From assembly GCA_022759165.1 (NCBI GenBank), contig JAEMPT010000058.1:1-22286 (forward strand): a stretch of DNA of 22,286 bases, in the 5' to 3' direction. This document shows positions 15,186 through 21,573 of this stretch, piece after piece. Position 1 is the stretch's first letter. Every line of letters starts with the position of its first letter. The translations under genes were made by a program, and so were the position numbers. The notes beneath the pieces were generated by a model. It had not been told where the DNA came from. It did not search any database and saw only the letters and a program-made list of their open reading frames with translations. The DNA comes from Thermoprotei archaeon. Its GTDB lineage: Archaea; Thermoproteota; Thermoprotei_A; Sulfolobales; Fervidicoccaceae.

Positions 15186-16598
15186 ATGAGCTCTGATCCG
15201 GAACTAGAAAAGATTGAGAAACTTTTCAAGCCAAGAACGATCGCCGTCATTGGTGCAAGCAGGAATATCGCCAAAGTTGGTGGAACACTGCTTAAGAACA
15301 TACTTGCAAATGGATTTGAAGGAAAAGTATATGCGGTTAACCCGGAAGCTAAAGAGATTATGGGTGTTCCAAGCTACCCATCTGTTTTGGATATCCCCGA
15401 CGAGATCGACCACGCAGTAATAACGGTTCCCGCCGACAAGGTGCCCGAAGTAGTTGAGGAGACGGGCAAAAAGGGCGTAAAGGTCGTGAGCATTATAACT
15501 TCTGGTTTCAAGGAAACGGGGAGGGCTGACCTAGAGGAGAAGATAGTTGAGATAGCCAAAAAACACGGAGTCAGAATTCTCGGCCCGAATATATTTGGCG
15601 TTGTATACACCCCAACGAACCTCAACGCCACCTTTGGACCTGAGAAAGTCCTAAAGGGAAAGATCGCATTCCTAACACAGAGCGGAGCACTAGGAATAGC
15701 CCTGATGGCATGGACAGCCATGGAGGGCATAGGGCTTTCATCTATTGTAAGCCTTGGTAATATGGCCGATATCGATCCTATAGACCTAGGGAAGTTCTTC
15801 GAGAAAGACGATAACACTAAAGTTATCGCCATGTACCTTGAAGGCATATCATCTGGCAGGGGTCAGCAATTTTTGAGCGAATTCAGAAAAATTTCTAAGA
15901 GCAAGCCAGTGATAGCACTCAAAGCCGGTAGATCAGAGAGGGGAACGAAGGCGATATCCAGCCACACTGGTAGTCTGGCAGGAAGCGATTCGATGTATGA
16001 TTCTGCCTTCAAACAAGCCGGTATATTGAGGGCCAATGACGTCGAGCAATTGTTCGACTGGGCTAAGATGTTAGCCAGCGTCGATAGCTTCGATCTGAAG
16101 GGAAAAGGGTTCGTAATAATAACCAACGGAGGAGGAATGGGGGTTATGGCTACTGATGCAGCAGAAGCTAACGGATTGCCTTTGCTCGAGATGACCGATG
16201 ATCTAAAGCAACAGTTCAGAAAGAGCATGCCCTGGTTCGGTTCTCCGAACAACCCGATAGACCTAACTGGACAAGCCTCTGCAAATAGCTACGAAAGTGC
16301 AATAAAGACCGCTCTAGAGAACGACGTAATAACGGGAGCCGTGGTGATGTATTGCGAAGTAGGTTTCCTTGACCCAATAGAACTGGCGAGAAAAATATCA
16401 TATTCACTGAAGACTTATAACATCAAGAAAAAGCCGGTTAACGTTGTTATGCTTGGTGGAGAGAAGACAAGGGAGGCGGCGAGGATGCTGGACAGAGAAG
16501 GGATACCTAGCTACAGCATACCAGAAAGAGCAGTTTCATCGATGGCTGCCTTCTATAGATATGCCCTTTTCAGAACAGGAAAGAGTTCACTTCAATAA
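15186..16598 (+). CDS. acdA: Acetyl-CoA synthetase (ADP-forming), alpha subunit
   Basis: 470 residues. A CoA-binding Rossmann domain opens the protein (LFKPRTIAVIGASRN at 13-27, NPEAKEIMGVPSYPSV). Two succinyl-CoA-synthetase-alpha-like flavodoxin domains follow, with FLTQSGALG near 162-170. The catalytic phospho-His is His260 in ISSHTGSLAGSD. Length and domains match the alpha subunit of archaeal NDP-forming acyl-CoA synthetases, which convert acyl-CoA, ADP and phosphate into acid, CoA and ATP. The ATP-grasp beta subunit needed for activity is not fused and not adjacent; the next gene is convergent. The start at ATG 15186 is set by AGTGA at 15176-15180, five bases upstream; a GTG at 15177 overlaps that site. 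Acetyl, branched-chain or aryl specificity cannot be told. Confidence 0.9.
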   Translation: MSSDPELEKIEKLFKPRTIAVIGASRNIAKVGGTLLKNILANGFEGKVYAVNPEAKEIMGVPSYPSVLDIPDEIDHAVITVPADKVPEVVEETGKKGVKVVSIITSGFKETGRADLEEKIVEIAKKHGVRILGPNIFGVVYTPTNLNATFGPEKVLKGKIAFLTQSGALGIALMAWTAMEGIGLSSIVSLGNMADIDPIDLGKFFEKDDNTKVIAMYLEGISSGRGQQFLSEFRKISKSKPVIALKAGRSERGTKAISSHTGSLAGSDSMYDSAFKQAGILRANDVEQLFDWAKMLASVDSFDLKGKGFVIITNGGGMGVMATDAAEANGLPLLEMTDDLKQQFRKSMPWFGSPNNPIDLTGQASANSYESAIKTALENDVITGAVVMYCEVGFLDPIELARKISYSLKTYNIKKKPVNVVMLGGEKTREAARMLDREGIPSYSIPERAVSSMAAFYRYALFRTGKSSLQ

Positions 16599-16607
16599 AA
16601 CAACGCA

Positions 16608-16625
16608 TTATCCCTTTTTCAATCT
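16608..16625 (+). terminator. Pyrimidine/T-run between convergent genes
   Basis: CATTATCCCTTTTTCAAT lies just after the CoA-ligase stop and before the end of the TatD-like gene. The five-T run in pyrimidine context is a weak archaeal terminator. Confidence 0.3.
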
Positions 16626-16660
16626 TATATCCGAAGATCCCGCCTTTCAAAACTAGGAGG

Positions 16661-17518
16661 TCAAATACCGAAGAATTTCTTAACGTTATCAACAGAAATT
16701 TTCTCGATATCGTTTGAGGTGATCCCCCCCTCTTCAAGCAAACTTTTTAAAGACCTAGCGATCTCCCAAGGATAAATCACTTTTCCAGCTCTTCTACTAT
16801 CATCTATGAAATCGCTTTCCAAAAGCAACAGATCGCTTCCTCTCCTCTCGAGGGCAGCAGATATTACCTCCTTTTTACCTAGGACCGTAGACCACATTCC
16901 CAGCTCCTTAGCTTCAGCTGACACAGCAATCGTTGAATGATGTATGAGCAAATTATCCTTTTTTATCCCAATAGCGTTGGCCAGTCTAGATATGCTTTCA
17001 GCTGTAAATCCGGAAACCTGCTCTAAATGCAACTGAACAGGACAGTCTCTCTCTTCAGCCAAAGCGAGAAAAGCCTCCAGAGCCTCTTGCGCTATAAGGG
17101 CAGAGTGAACCTGGACTTTATAATGTTGCCTTCCAACCTCCCCAATTCCATCTATTTTTCCCTCGCTGCATTTTTCTCCCAGAACCTTAGCTACAGCTAA
17201 CGTGTAATTCCTCACTTCCTTTGGTGATATTCCTCGTTCCAACAAGTTATCTATTTCCGCCGGATGGAATCCCGCAAAGCACATAACCTCGATTCCCGCG
17301 TCTTTCGCCTCTCTACAGTCCTTGGAATGCAGCTCGATGAGCTTGTCATATTTATCTACATCATAAACTACTTCATTTGTATAGTCCCATGTAGGTAACA
17401 TGATGAAAGCTATGAACCAACCACCCTCTTTCGCAAACTGCTCTGCGATTTTTCTTGCACCCATACCGCGAATCGGGTTAGAATGTGAGTGAGCGTCAGA
17501 AAAAGATAGCTTTTCCAA
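16661..17518 (-). CDS. TatD-related metal-dependent hydrolase (COG1099 type)
   Basis: 285 residues, a TIM-barrel amidohydrolase-like protein. Metal and catalytic positions are visible: His10 and His12 (SDAHSHSNP), Glu127 (GIGEVGR), His164 (QLHLEQ), His193/194 (LIHHSTI) and Asp236 (LLESDFIDD). The overall pattern is that of the archaeal TatD-related group rather than bacterial TatD itself. It may be a nuclease or other phosphoester/amide hydrolase; the substrate is unknown. The start is TTG: GGTGT sits five bases upstream and overlaps the stop of the NAD synthetase gene (17524-17522). The two genes are therefore an operon with coupled translation. Confidence 0.85.
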   Translation of the reverse strand: MEKLSFSDAHSHSNPIRGMGARKIAEQFAKEGGWFIAFIMLPTWDYTNEVVYDVDKYDKLIELHSKDCREAKDAGIEVMCFAGFHPAEIDNLLERGISPKEVRNYTLAVAKVLGEKCSEGKIDGIGEVGRQHYKVQVHSALIAQEALEAFLALAEERDCPVQLHLEQVSGFTAESISRLANAIGIKKDNLLIHHSTIAVSAEAKELGMWSTVLGKKEVISAALERRGSDLLLLESDFIDDSRRAGKVIYPWEIARSLKSLLEEGGITSNDIEKISVDNVKKFFGI

Positions 17519-17521
17519 TGC

Positions 17522-18343
17522 TCACACCCCGCACGACTGCAACTTGAACCTCTTATGAGAGCTGGATATCACCATTCTCCATACAGCCTCGACCTTCTCT
17601 CTCGGAATTCCAAGAACCCTTGAGACCTCATCGATGGGCTCTTGCCTGTCAACCAAGAGGTGAAGGATCTGGTCAATTTCGCCATAGCTCATCCCGATCT
17701 CTCCCTCCGCTGTTTGACCCGGCCACAAACCTGGAGAGCTAGGCTTTTCCGCCACTTTCTTTGGCACTCCTAGGAAAAATGCCATTCCTCTAACTTGGGT
17801 CTTGTAAAGCGAGATCAGGGGATATATATCGCCAGCAGCATCACCCCACTTAGTGAAGTAACCTATGAGGAACTCGCTCCTGTCGCTGGTTGCTGCTACT
17901 AGGAGCCCCATCCTGTTGGCAAAGTAATACAAGGTTGCCATCCTGATCCTAGCCTTCAGATTGCCCTTCGCTTTTCTATCTGCAGTATTATAGTTTTCAC
18001 CGAACATCTTCAAGACATTTTCAACCGGGTCAGTGATGTCGGTTAAGACGTATCTTATCCCAAGGGAATCAGCCACGGCTTTTGCATCTTCAACATCTTC
18101 TCGAGAGCTTTCTCTTTCTGGTAATATTAGCGCATAAACTCTATCCTTCCCAACTCCTTTGACCAAGAGGGATGCCGTCACAGCGGAATCTAGTCCTCCG
18201 CTCAGTCCAAGCACATAGCCATTAGCTTTGCTAACTTCCAAATAGTCCTTTACACATTGAGCTATTTTTTCAGCGGCCTTGCTATAGTCTATTTCTAGAC
18301 CCTGACCATCGTTCAAGTCCTTGCACCGATTACCTATTCGCAT
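17522..18343 (-). CDS. nadE: NH3-dependent NAD+ synthetase
   Basis: 273 residues. It adenylates deamido-NAD and amidates it with ammonia, the last step of NAD synthesis. The PP-loop is SGGLDS at 48-53. The synthetase signature ATSDRSEFLIGYFTKWGDAAGD is at about 151-172, followed by YPLISLYKTQVR, and GLWPGQTAEGEIG matches the mobile loop that closes over the substrate. No glutaminase domain is present, so ammonia is the likely donor. The first 15 residues extend beyond the usual archaeal start, but no better start codon is visible. There is no clear binding site, so the mRNA is probably leaderless or short-leadered. Confidence 0.92.
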   Translation of the reverse strand: MRIGNRCKDLNDGQGLEIDYSKAAEKIAQCVKDYLEVSKANGYVLGLSGGLDSAVTASLLVKGVGKDRVYALILPERESSREDVEDAKAVADSLGIRYVLTDITDPVENVLKMFGENYNTADRKAKGNLKARIRMATLYYFANRMGLLVAATSDRSEFLIGYFTKWGDAAGDIYPLISLYKTQVRGMAFFLGVPKKVAEKPSSPGLWPGQTAEGEIGMSYGEIDQILHLLVDRQEPIDEVSRVLGIPREKVEAVWRMVISSSHKRFKLQSCGV

Positions 18344-18434
18344 CTGGCATTATTAATCCAATAGTTTATGACCTCAGCTTCAACAGTTTTTAAGGTTAAA
18401 AATATATAAATATTGTATTGAACGGTGCCATTAG
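18344..18434. promoter_or_regulatory. Divergent promoter region
   Basis: On the plus strand TATATAAATA (18403-18412) predicts initiation near 18432, right before the TTG at 18435. On the minus strand CCTTAAAAACTG (18395-18384) predicts initiation near 18364, about 20 bases before the nadE ATG. The two TATA-like elements lie close together, so one regulator could affect both directions. Confidence 0.45.
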
Positions 18435-18599
18435 TTGAAATGGATACCCAAATATGCAAGAAGAAAGACCAGATCTATGTTGAAGAGTGGGCAGAAAATC
18501 CACATGGGCTATCGGTACGAAATCAGAATAGATGACATGACCAACTTGATTTTTATCTATGATAAAAAGACTAGGAAGAAACACGTCTTCTTGAGGTAA
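18435..18599 (+). CDS. Small basic protein upstream of the radical SAM gene
   Basis: 54 residues; family unknown. It is rich in Lys and Arg with an N-terminal basic part (MKWIPKYARRKTRSM). A strand-like second half follows (GYRYEIRIDDMTNLIFIYD, then KKTRKKHVFLR). A TTG start fits a GGTGC site at 18424-18428 and the TATA element just upstream. An internal ATG (MLKSGQK...) is a shorter option. Its last codons and stop contain the GAGGT site used by the radical SAM gene, which begins seven bases later. That coupling and the protein-like composition support it as real, perhaps nucleic-acid binding. A competing 31-residue frame from the ATG at 18440 ends early and has no such link. Confidence 0.55.
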   Translation: MKWIPKYARRKTRSMLKSGQKIHMGYRYEIRIDDMTNLIFIYDKKTRKKHVFLR

Positions 18600-18605
18600 A
18601 AATGT

Positions 18606-19511
18606 ATGGACAGGTCTATTTACCCGTTTTCTATCTTCGACCCTTGGCATGGAAGGCTTTGCACTTGCCCGAAAAAGTACTCCCTTAACCCTTATACGGG
18701 GTGTTCCTTCGCGTGCCTATACTGCTATTCAAAAAGCTATATAGGTAAGAGAAAAAGTCACCCAAAGAAGGATTTTTTAAGGTTGCTTTATAGGGCCATC
18801 CCCAAGCTCGATAATAGGCTTCCTGTTAATATCGGGACAAGCAGTGATCCTTATCCACCGGAGGAAGAAGACTACGAGCTAACTAGGGAAGCGATTAAGG
18901 CCCTTATCAAGAGCGATTTCAGAGTTTTGATAACTACCAAAGGGGGAAAACTCCTCGAAAGAGACATTGAGATAATGCTAAAGGGCAGGGTCGCAGTAAC
19001 ACCGACCGTTACCACGATGAACGCCTCCATTGCCAAAAGAATTGAGCCGGGGGCGCCAGAGCCATCCGAGAGAATCACAACGATGAAGAAGCTCAGCATC
19101 GCGGGCTTGCCAGTTGGGGCTAGGGTAGACCCAATAATCCCAGGGATCAATGACGATGAGCAGGAGTTGAGAGAGCTCGTTAGAGCACTGGCTGAGGCCG
19201 GCGCAAAGATGATCGTTACCTCGACTTATAAGGCCAAGCCATTGGACTTCAGGGACCTCGTCAACGCTTTCCCTGAGCTTGAAAATAGGTTGAGAAGGAT
19301 GTACTTTGAAGAAGGAGAAATCGTGGGAGGTTATCGTTACTTGAAAAAAGAGGTCAGGGAAGCTTTACTGAGACCAGTGGTAAGCGAAGCCTCAAAACTT
19401 AACCTAGAGTATGCCACATGCAGGGAAGGTCTTTTATCTCGAGAGTTTTTCAAATCCCGTTCATGTGATGGGACTCACCTTACTTTCCTTATCGATAGGA
19501 AACAGTTTTAA
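18606..19511 (+). CDS. Radical SAM protein (SplB-like, COG1533 type)
   Basis: 301 residues. The radical SAM cluster is Cys33-x3-Cys37-x2-Cys40 (TGCSFACLYCYSK), which binds a 4Fe-4S cluster and S-adenosylmethionine. The following NIGTSSDPYPPEE and RVLITTKGGKLLERD segments, and RVDPIIPGINDDEQEL further on, are typical of the SplB/Rv2578c-type group. Members include spore photoproduct lyase, but most have no known substrate; direct assignment as a DNA lyase is not justified. GAGGT at 18593-18597 overlaps the end of the small upstream ORF. It heads the larger genes of a tight same-strand run. Confidence 0.88.
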   Translation: MDRSIYPFSIFDPWHGRLCTCPKKYSLNPYTGCSFACLYCYSKSYIGKRKSHPKKDFLRLLYRAIPKLDNRLPVNIGTSSDPYPPEEEDYELTREAIKALIKSDFRVLITTKGGKLLERDIEIMLKGRVAVTPTVTTMNASIAKRIEPGAPEPSERITTMKKLSIAGLPVGARVDPIIPGINDDEQELRELVRALAEAGAKMIVTSTYKAKPLDFRDLVNAFPELENRLRRMYFEEGEIVGGYRYLKKEVREALLRPVVSEASKLNLEYATCREGLLSREFFKSRSCDGTHLTFLIDRKQF

Positions 19512-19544
19512 CTCCCAGGGATAACTTTTCTTACGGTGGCACCT

Positions 19545-19718
19545 TTGGCTGAAGATAGGAAATCGTGGGTAGAAAAAAAGCTCAAAGGTCTCGACGAGGC
19601 TTACTCAGAAGGTAGAGGGAAACTGGAAGAGCGAAGCACTGAATTATTAAAGGAGCTCCAAGGTAAACTTAAAGAAAAGGAAAGTGAGCTGCTTGACTCC
19701 CTCAAAAAGGGAAAATGA
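19545..19718 (+). CDS. Small charged helical protein
   Basis: 57 residues, almost wholly charged and helical with Leu at heptad-like spacing (KKLKGLDEAY, ELLKELQGKLKEKE), a probable coiled coil. No family recognised. TTG 19545 is chosen since GGTGG (19535-19539) is exactly five bases upstream; GTG at 19536 lies within that site. Its 3' end overlaps the glutaredoxin-like gene by 26 bases in another frame, so the two are translated together. It could be a scaffold or regulator for its neighbours, without direct evidence. Confidence 0.55.
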   Translation: MAEDRKSWVEKKLKGLDEAYSEGRGKLEERSTELLKELQGKLKEKESELLDSLKKGK

Positions 19719-19977
19719 TAAAAAAATAGTAGTTTACGGGGCAAAGAATTGCATTCCCTGCGAAAGAGCCCTCAGTTTCCTGGATGAAATGGGGATAAAA
19801 TACGAATACATTAATATAGATGAAAGCGAAGAGGCTAAAGCGACAGTCGAGATATTAGAGGGCGGAGATCTGCTTCTCCCCCTGATAATCAACCCAATTA
19901 CGGACCAAATAGCGATAGGGTGCCCTGTAGATAAGGAGAAGTTCCAGCAGGAGATCAGAAGGATTCTGTCTAATTAG
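19693..19977 (+). CDS. Glutaredoxin/thioredoxin-like redox protein
   Basis: About 94 residues, glutaredoxin size. The strand IVVYGAKNC leads into CIPC, a CxxC redox motif, then the helix ERALSFLDEMG and the strand KYEYINIDE. LLPLIINP carries the cis-Pro region, and the protein ends with a helix. The middle (EAKATVEILEGGD) fits the NrdH/glutaredoxin fold. It probably reduces disulfides in cytoplasmic partners. TTG 19693 has AGTGA five bases upstream; GTG 19684 is the longer option. Many family members start right before KIVVYG, so the N terminus is not settled. The operon context with a radical SAM protein and an aldolase gives no clear pathway. Confidence 0.75.
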   Translation: MTPSKRENDKKIVVYGAKNCIPCERALSFLDEMGIKYEYINIDESEEAKATVEILEGGDLLLPLIINPITDQIAIGCPVDKEKFQQEIRRILSN

Positions 19978-19986
19978 GTGGGTCCA

Positions 19987-20619
19987 ATGGAGGATCTGAG
20001 AGCTAAGGTAGCAGAGGGAATGAGGAAGCTTTATGAGAGAGGTTTGGTCTCTTCACTAGGAGGAAACCTCAGCATTAGGTCTGAGGATAGAACCAGGATA
20101 TTCATAACTCCCAGCGGCTCTCCAAAATGGACGCTGCAAGCCGAAGACATAGTCGAAGTAGACATGGAAGGTAACGTCTTAAATGGAATTAAAAGGCCTT
20201 CAAGCGAACTTCCGAGTCATCTTTTGATCTACAGCAAAAGGCCAGACGTTTGCTCAGTTGTGCACGCTCATCCTGTCCATGCTGTTGCCCTTGCAAACTC
20301 AGGTCTCCTGAAACCCCCCTTGAACGTAACTCCAGAAGAAGTGCTTTATTTGAACAGGCTGAGCCTAATAGACTTCGCCTTGCCTGGAAAGGGAACCGCC
20401 GAGGCATTATCCGGCGTTATACCTATAAGCGATGTCATCGTGATAAAGAACCACGGAGCGTTCAGCTTTGGGAAGAACGTTGAAGAGGCTATAGCTAGAA
20501 TCGAGATTTTGGAAGAAGCCTCCAAGATGATCTATCTCCAGCTCTCAATTGAACATGAGCCTAAGAGGATTCCAAAAGAGATCGCCGAAGAGATCAAAAA
20601 AATATATAAGAAAGACTAA
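19987..20619 (+). CDS. Class II aldolase (fuculose-phosphate-aldolase/AraD-like)
   Basis: 210 residues from ATG 19987. The active-site set matches FucA-type enzymes: Glu74 (SSELPSH), His93 and His95 (VHAHP) and His156 (NHGAF). The phosphate-contact loops GGNLS and TPSG (25-29 and 41-44) are also present. Such zinc enzymes cleave or form aldol bonds, for example fuculose 1-phosphate to lactaldehyde and dihydroxyacetone phosphate; related archaeal members supply lactaldehyde or act in sugar-phosphate salvage. A methylthioribulose-phosphate dehydratase role is less likely but not excluded. GGTGG at 19977-19981 lies five bases before the ATG; the GTG at 19978 is inside that site. Confidence 0.88.
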   Translation: MEDLRAKVAEGMRKLYERGLVSSLGGNLSIRSEDRTRIFITPSGSPKWTLQAEDIVEVDMEGNVLNGIKRPSSELPSHLLIYSKRPDVCSVVHAHPVHAVALANSGLLKPPLNVTPEEVLYLNRLSLIDFALPGKGTAEALSGVIPISDVIVIKNHGAFSFGKNVEEAIARIEILEEASKMIYLQLSIEHEPKRIPKEIAEEIKKIYKKD

Positions 20620-20638
20620 GGTAAGCAAGGTGGCCTAG

Positions 20639-21514
20639 TTGGCGTTTATCCTATTAGTCTCTGGTTTACTCCCTTATGACTCCGGCAAGACCAGATTCTC
20701 AATTTCTTTCATCAAAAGAATGAAGGAAAGAGGAATAGAGTTCGCTCCATATAAGCCGGTCTCAGCTCATAGCATATATACGCAGGCTTGGTCATTCGAG
20801 GAGAGCGTTAGGAGAGGCTACTTGGTGGGAGGGGATGCACTTCTATATGAGAAGGAGCTAGGGCTTAGCGAAGGATCTTTGCTCAGGATGAATCCAATAG
20901 ACCTATTATTGTCTCCGCTCGAACCTCCCAATAAGCCCGGACCCGATAAGCTTAAGGAATATTTGAAAGACATGGAAAACCAGTTAAAGATGACAGCTCT
21001 GATAAGGATTACCGGTTGCGAAAGCGGCGATGCTAGATACTTCTTACTGGAGGAAAACATAGAGAACTCACCAAGGAGCATGAAGGAAAAGATAATCGAA
21101 TTCGCAGACAGAGTAGGAGCAAGAAAGGTGGGATTAGATGAGGCGTTCGGAGAACTGGCGAGCAGCTCTGTTAATAAGAATCTTGATCGATGCCTAGAAT
21201 CGATAAAGGATGAGAAGAAAAACGTATTGATAGAATCATTTAGCAACTCAATATACCCTTATTTCAGCGTACTAAATAAAGCCAATGCGTTAGTCATTGT
21301 CGCCCCCGGAAAAGCCTACCTATACAACGATACTGAGCCGGTAAGAGAAGCCATTTACTCCGGAAAAATCTCCACTCAGTACCCGGAGTCTCATTTCCTT
21401 TTGAGCTATGTCGAGCCATATGCAGAGGAGGAACTACTCTTCGGCGAACCCCTTGCCGAGGGGAGCCCACTCCTTGAGCTTATAATTAGGTCCATATCTT
21501 CCTCTATGCTGTAA
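20639..21514 (+). CDS. Dethiobiotin-synthetase-like P-loop protein of unknown function
   Basis: 291 residues. The N terminus VSGLLPYDSGKT is a P-loop similar to that of BioD/CobQ-type synthetases but with one residue more before GKT. FAPYKPVSAHS follows where BioD has its substrate/Mg loop (KPVxxG). A helical middle part (60-150) and a Rossmann-like end follow, with NVLIESFSN, ALVIVAPGKAYLYND and HFLLSYVEP. ATP-dependent ligation or carboxylation chemistry is possible; no biotin genes are nearby. GGTGG (20629-20633) is five bases before the TTG. It is the last gene of the run starting at 18435. Confidence 0.75.
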   Translation: MAFILLVSGLLPYDSGKTRFSISFIKRMKERGIEFAPYKPVSAHSIYTQAWSFEESVRRGYLVGGDALLYEKELGLSEGSLLRMNPIDLLLSPLEPPNKPGPDKLKEYLKDMENQLKMTALIRITGCESGDARYFLLEENIENSPRSMKEKIIEFADRVGARKVGLDEAFGELASSSVNKNLDRCLESIKDEKKNVLIESFSNSIYPYFSVLNKANALVIVAPGKAYLYNDTEPVREAIYSGKISTQYPESHFLLSYVEPYAEEELLFGEPLAEGSPLLELIIRSISSSML

Positions 21515-21523
21515 CGTATAAGC

Positions 21524-21569
21524 ATAAAATTTTATAATATAACCATTCTTATAAATTACTTAAGGTGGG
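21524..21569 (+). promoter_or_regulatory. Promoter and ribosome binding site of the E1 alpha gene
   Basis: ATAAAATTTTAT (21524-21535) is a perfect 12-base palindrome overlapping a TATA-like run (TTTTATAATATA) up to 21541. Initiation near 21560 would leave a leader just long enough for GGTGGG at 21564-21569, five bases before TTG 21574. A second AT element, CTTATAAATTA, is at 21548-21558. Confidence 0.45.
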
Positions 21570-21573
21570 AAAA

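Noticed and set aside
15374..15847. 157-codon minus-strand ORF inside the CoA-ligase gene
   Set aside because: Shadow of a well-supported coding frame; Ser/Pro/Phe-rich composition typical of antisense reading.
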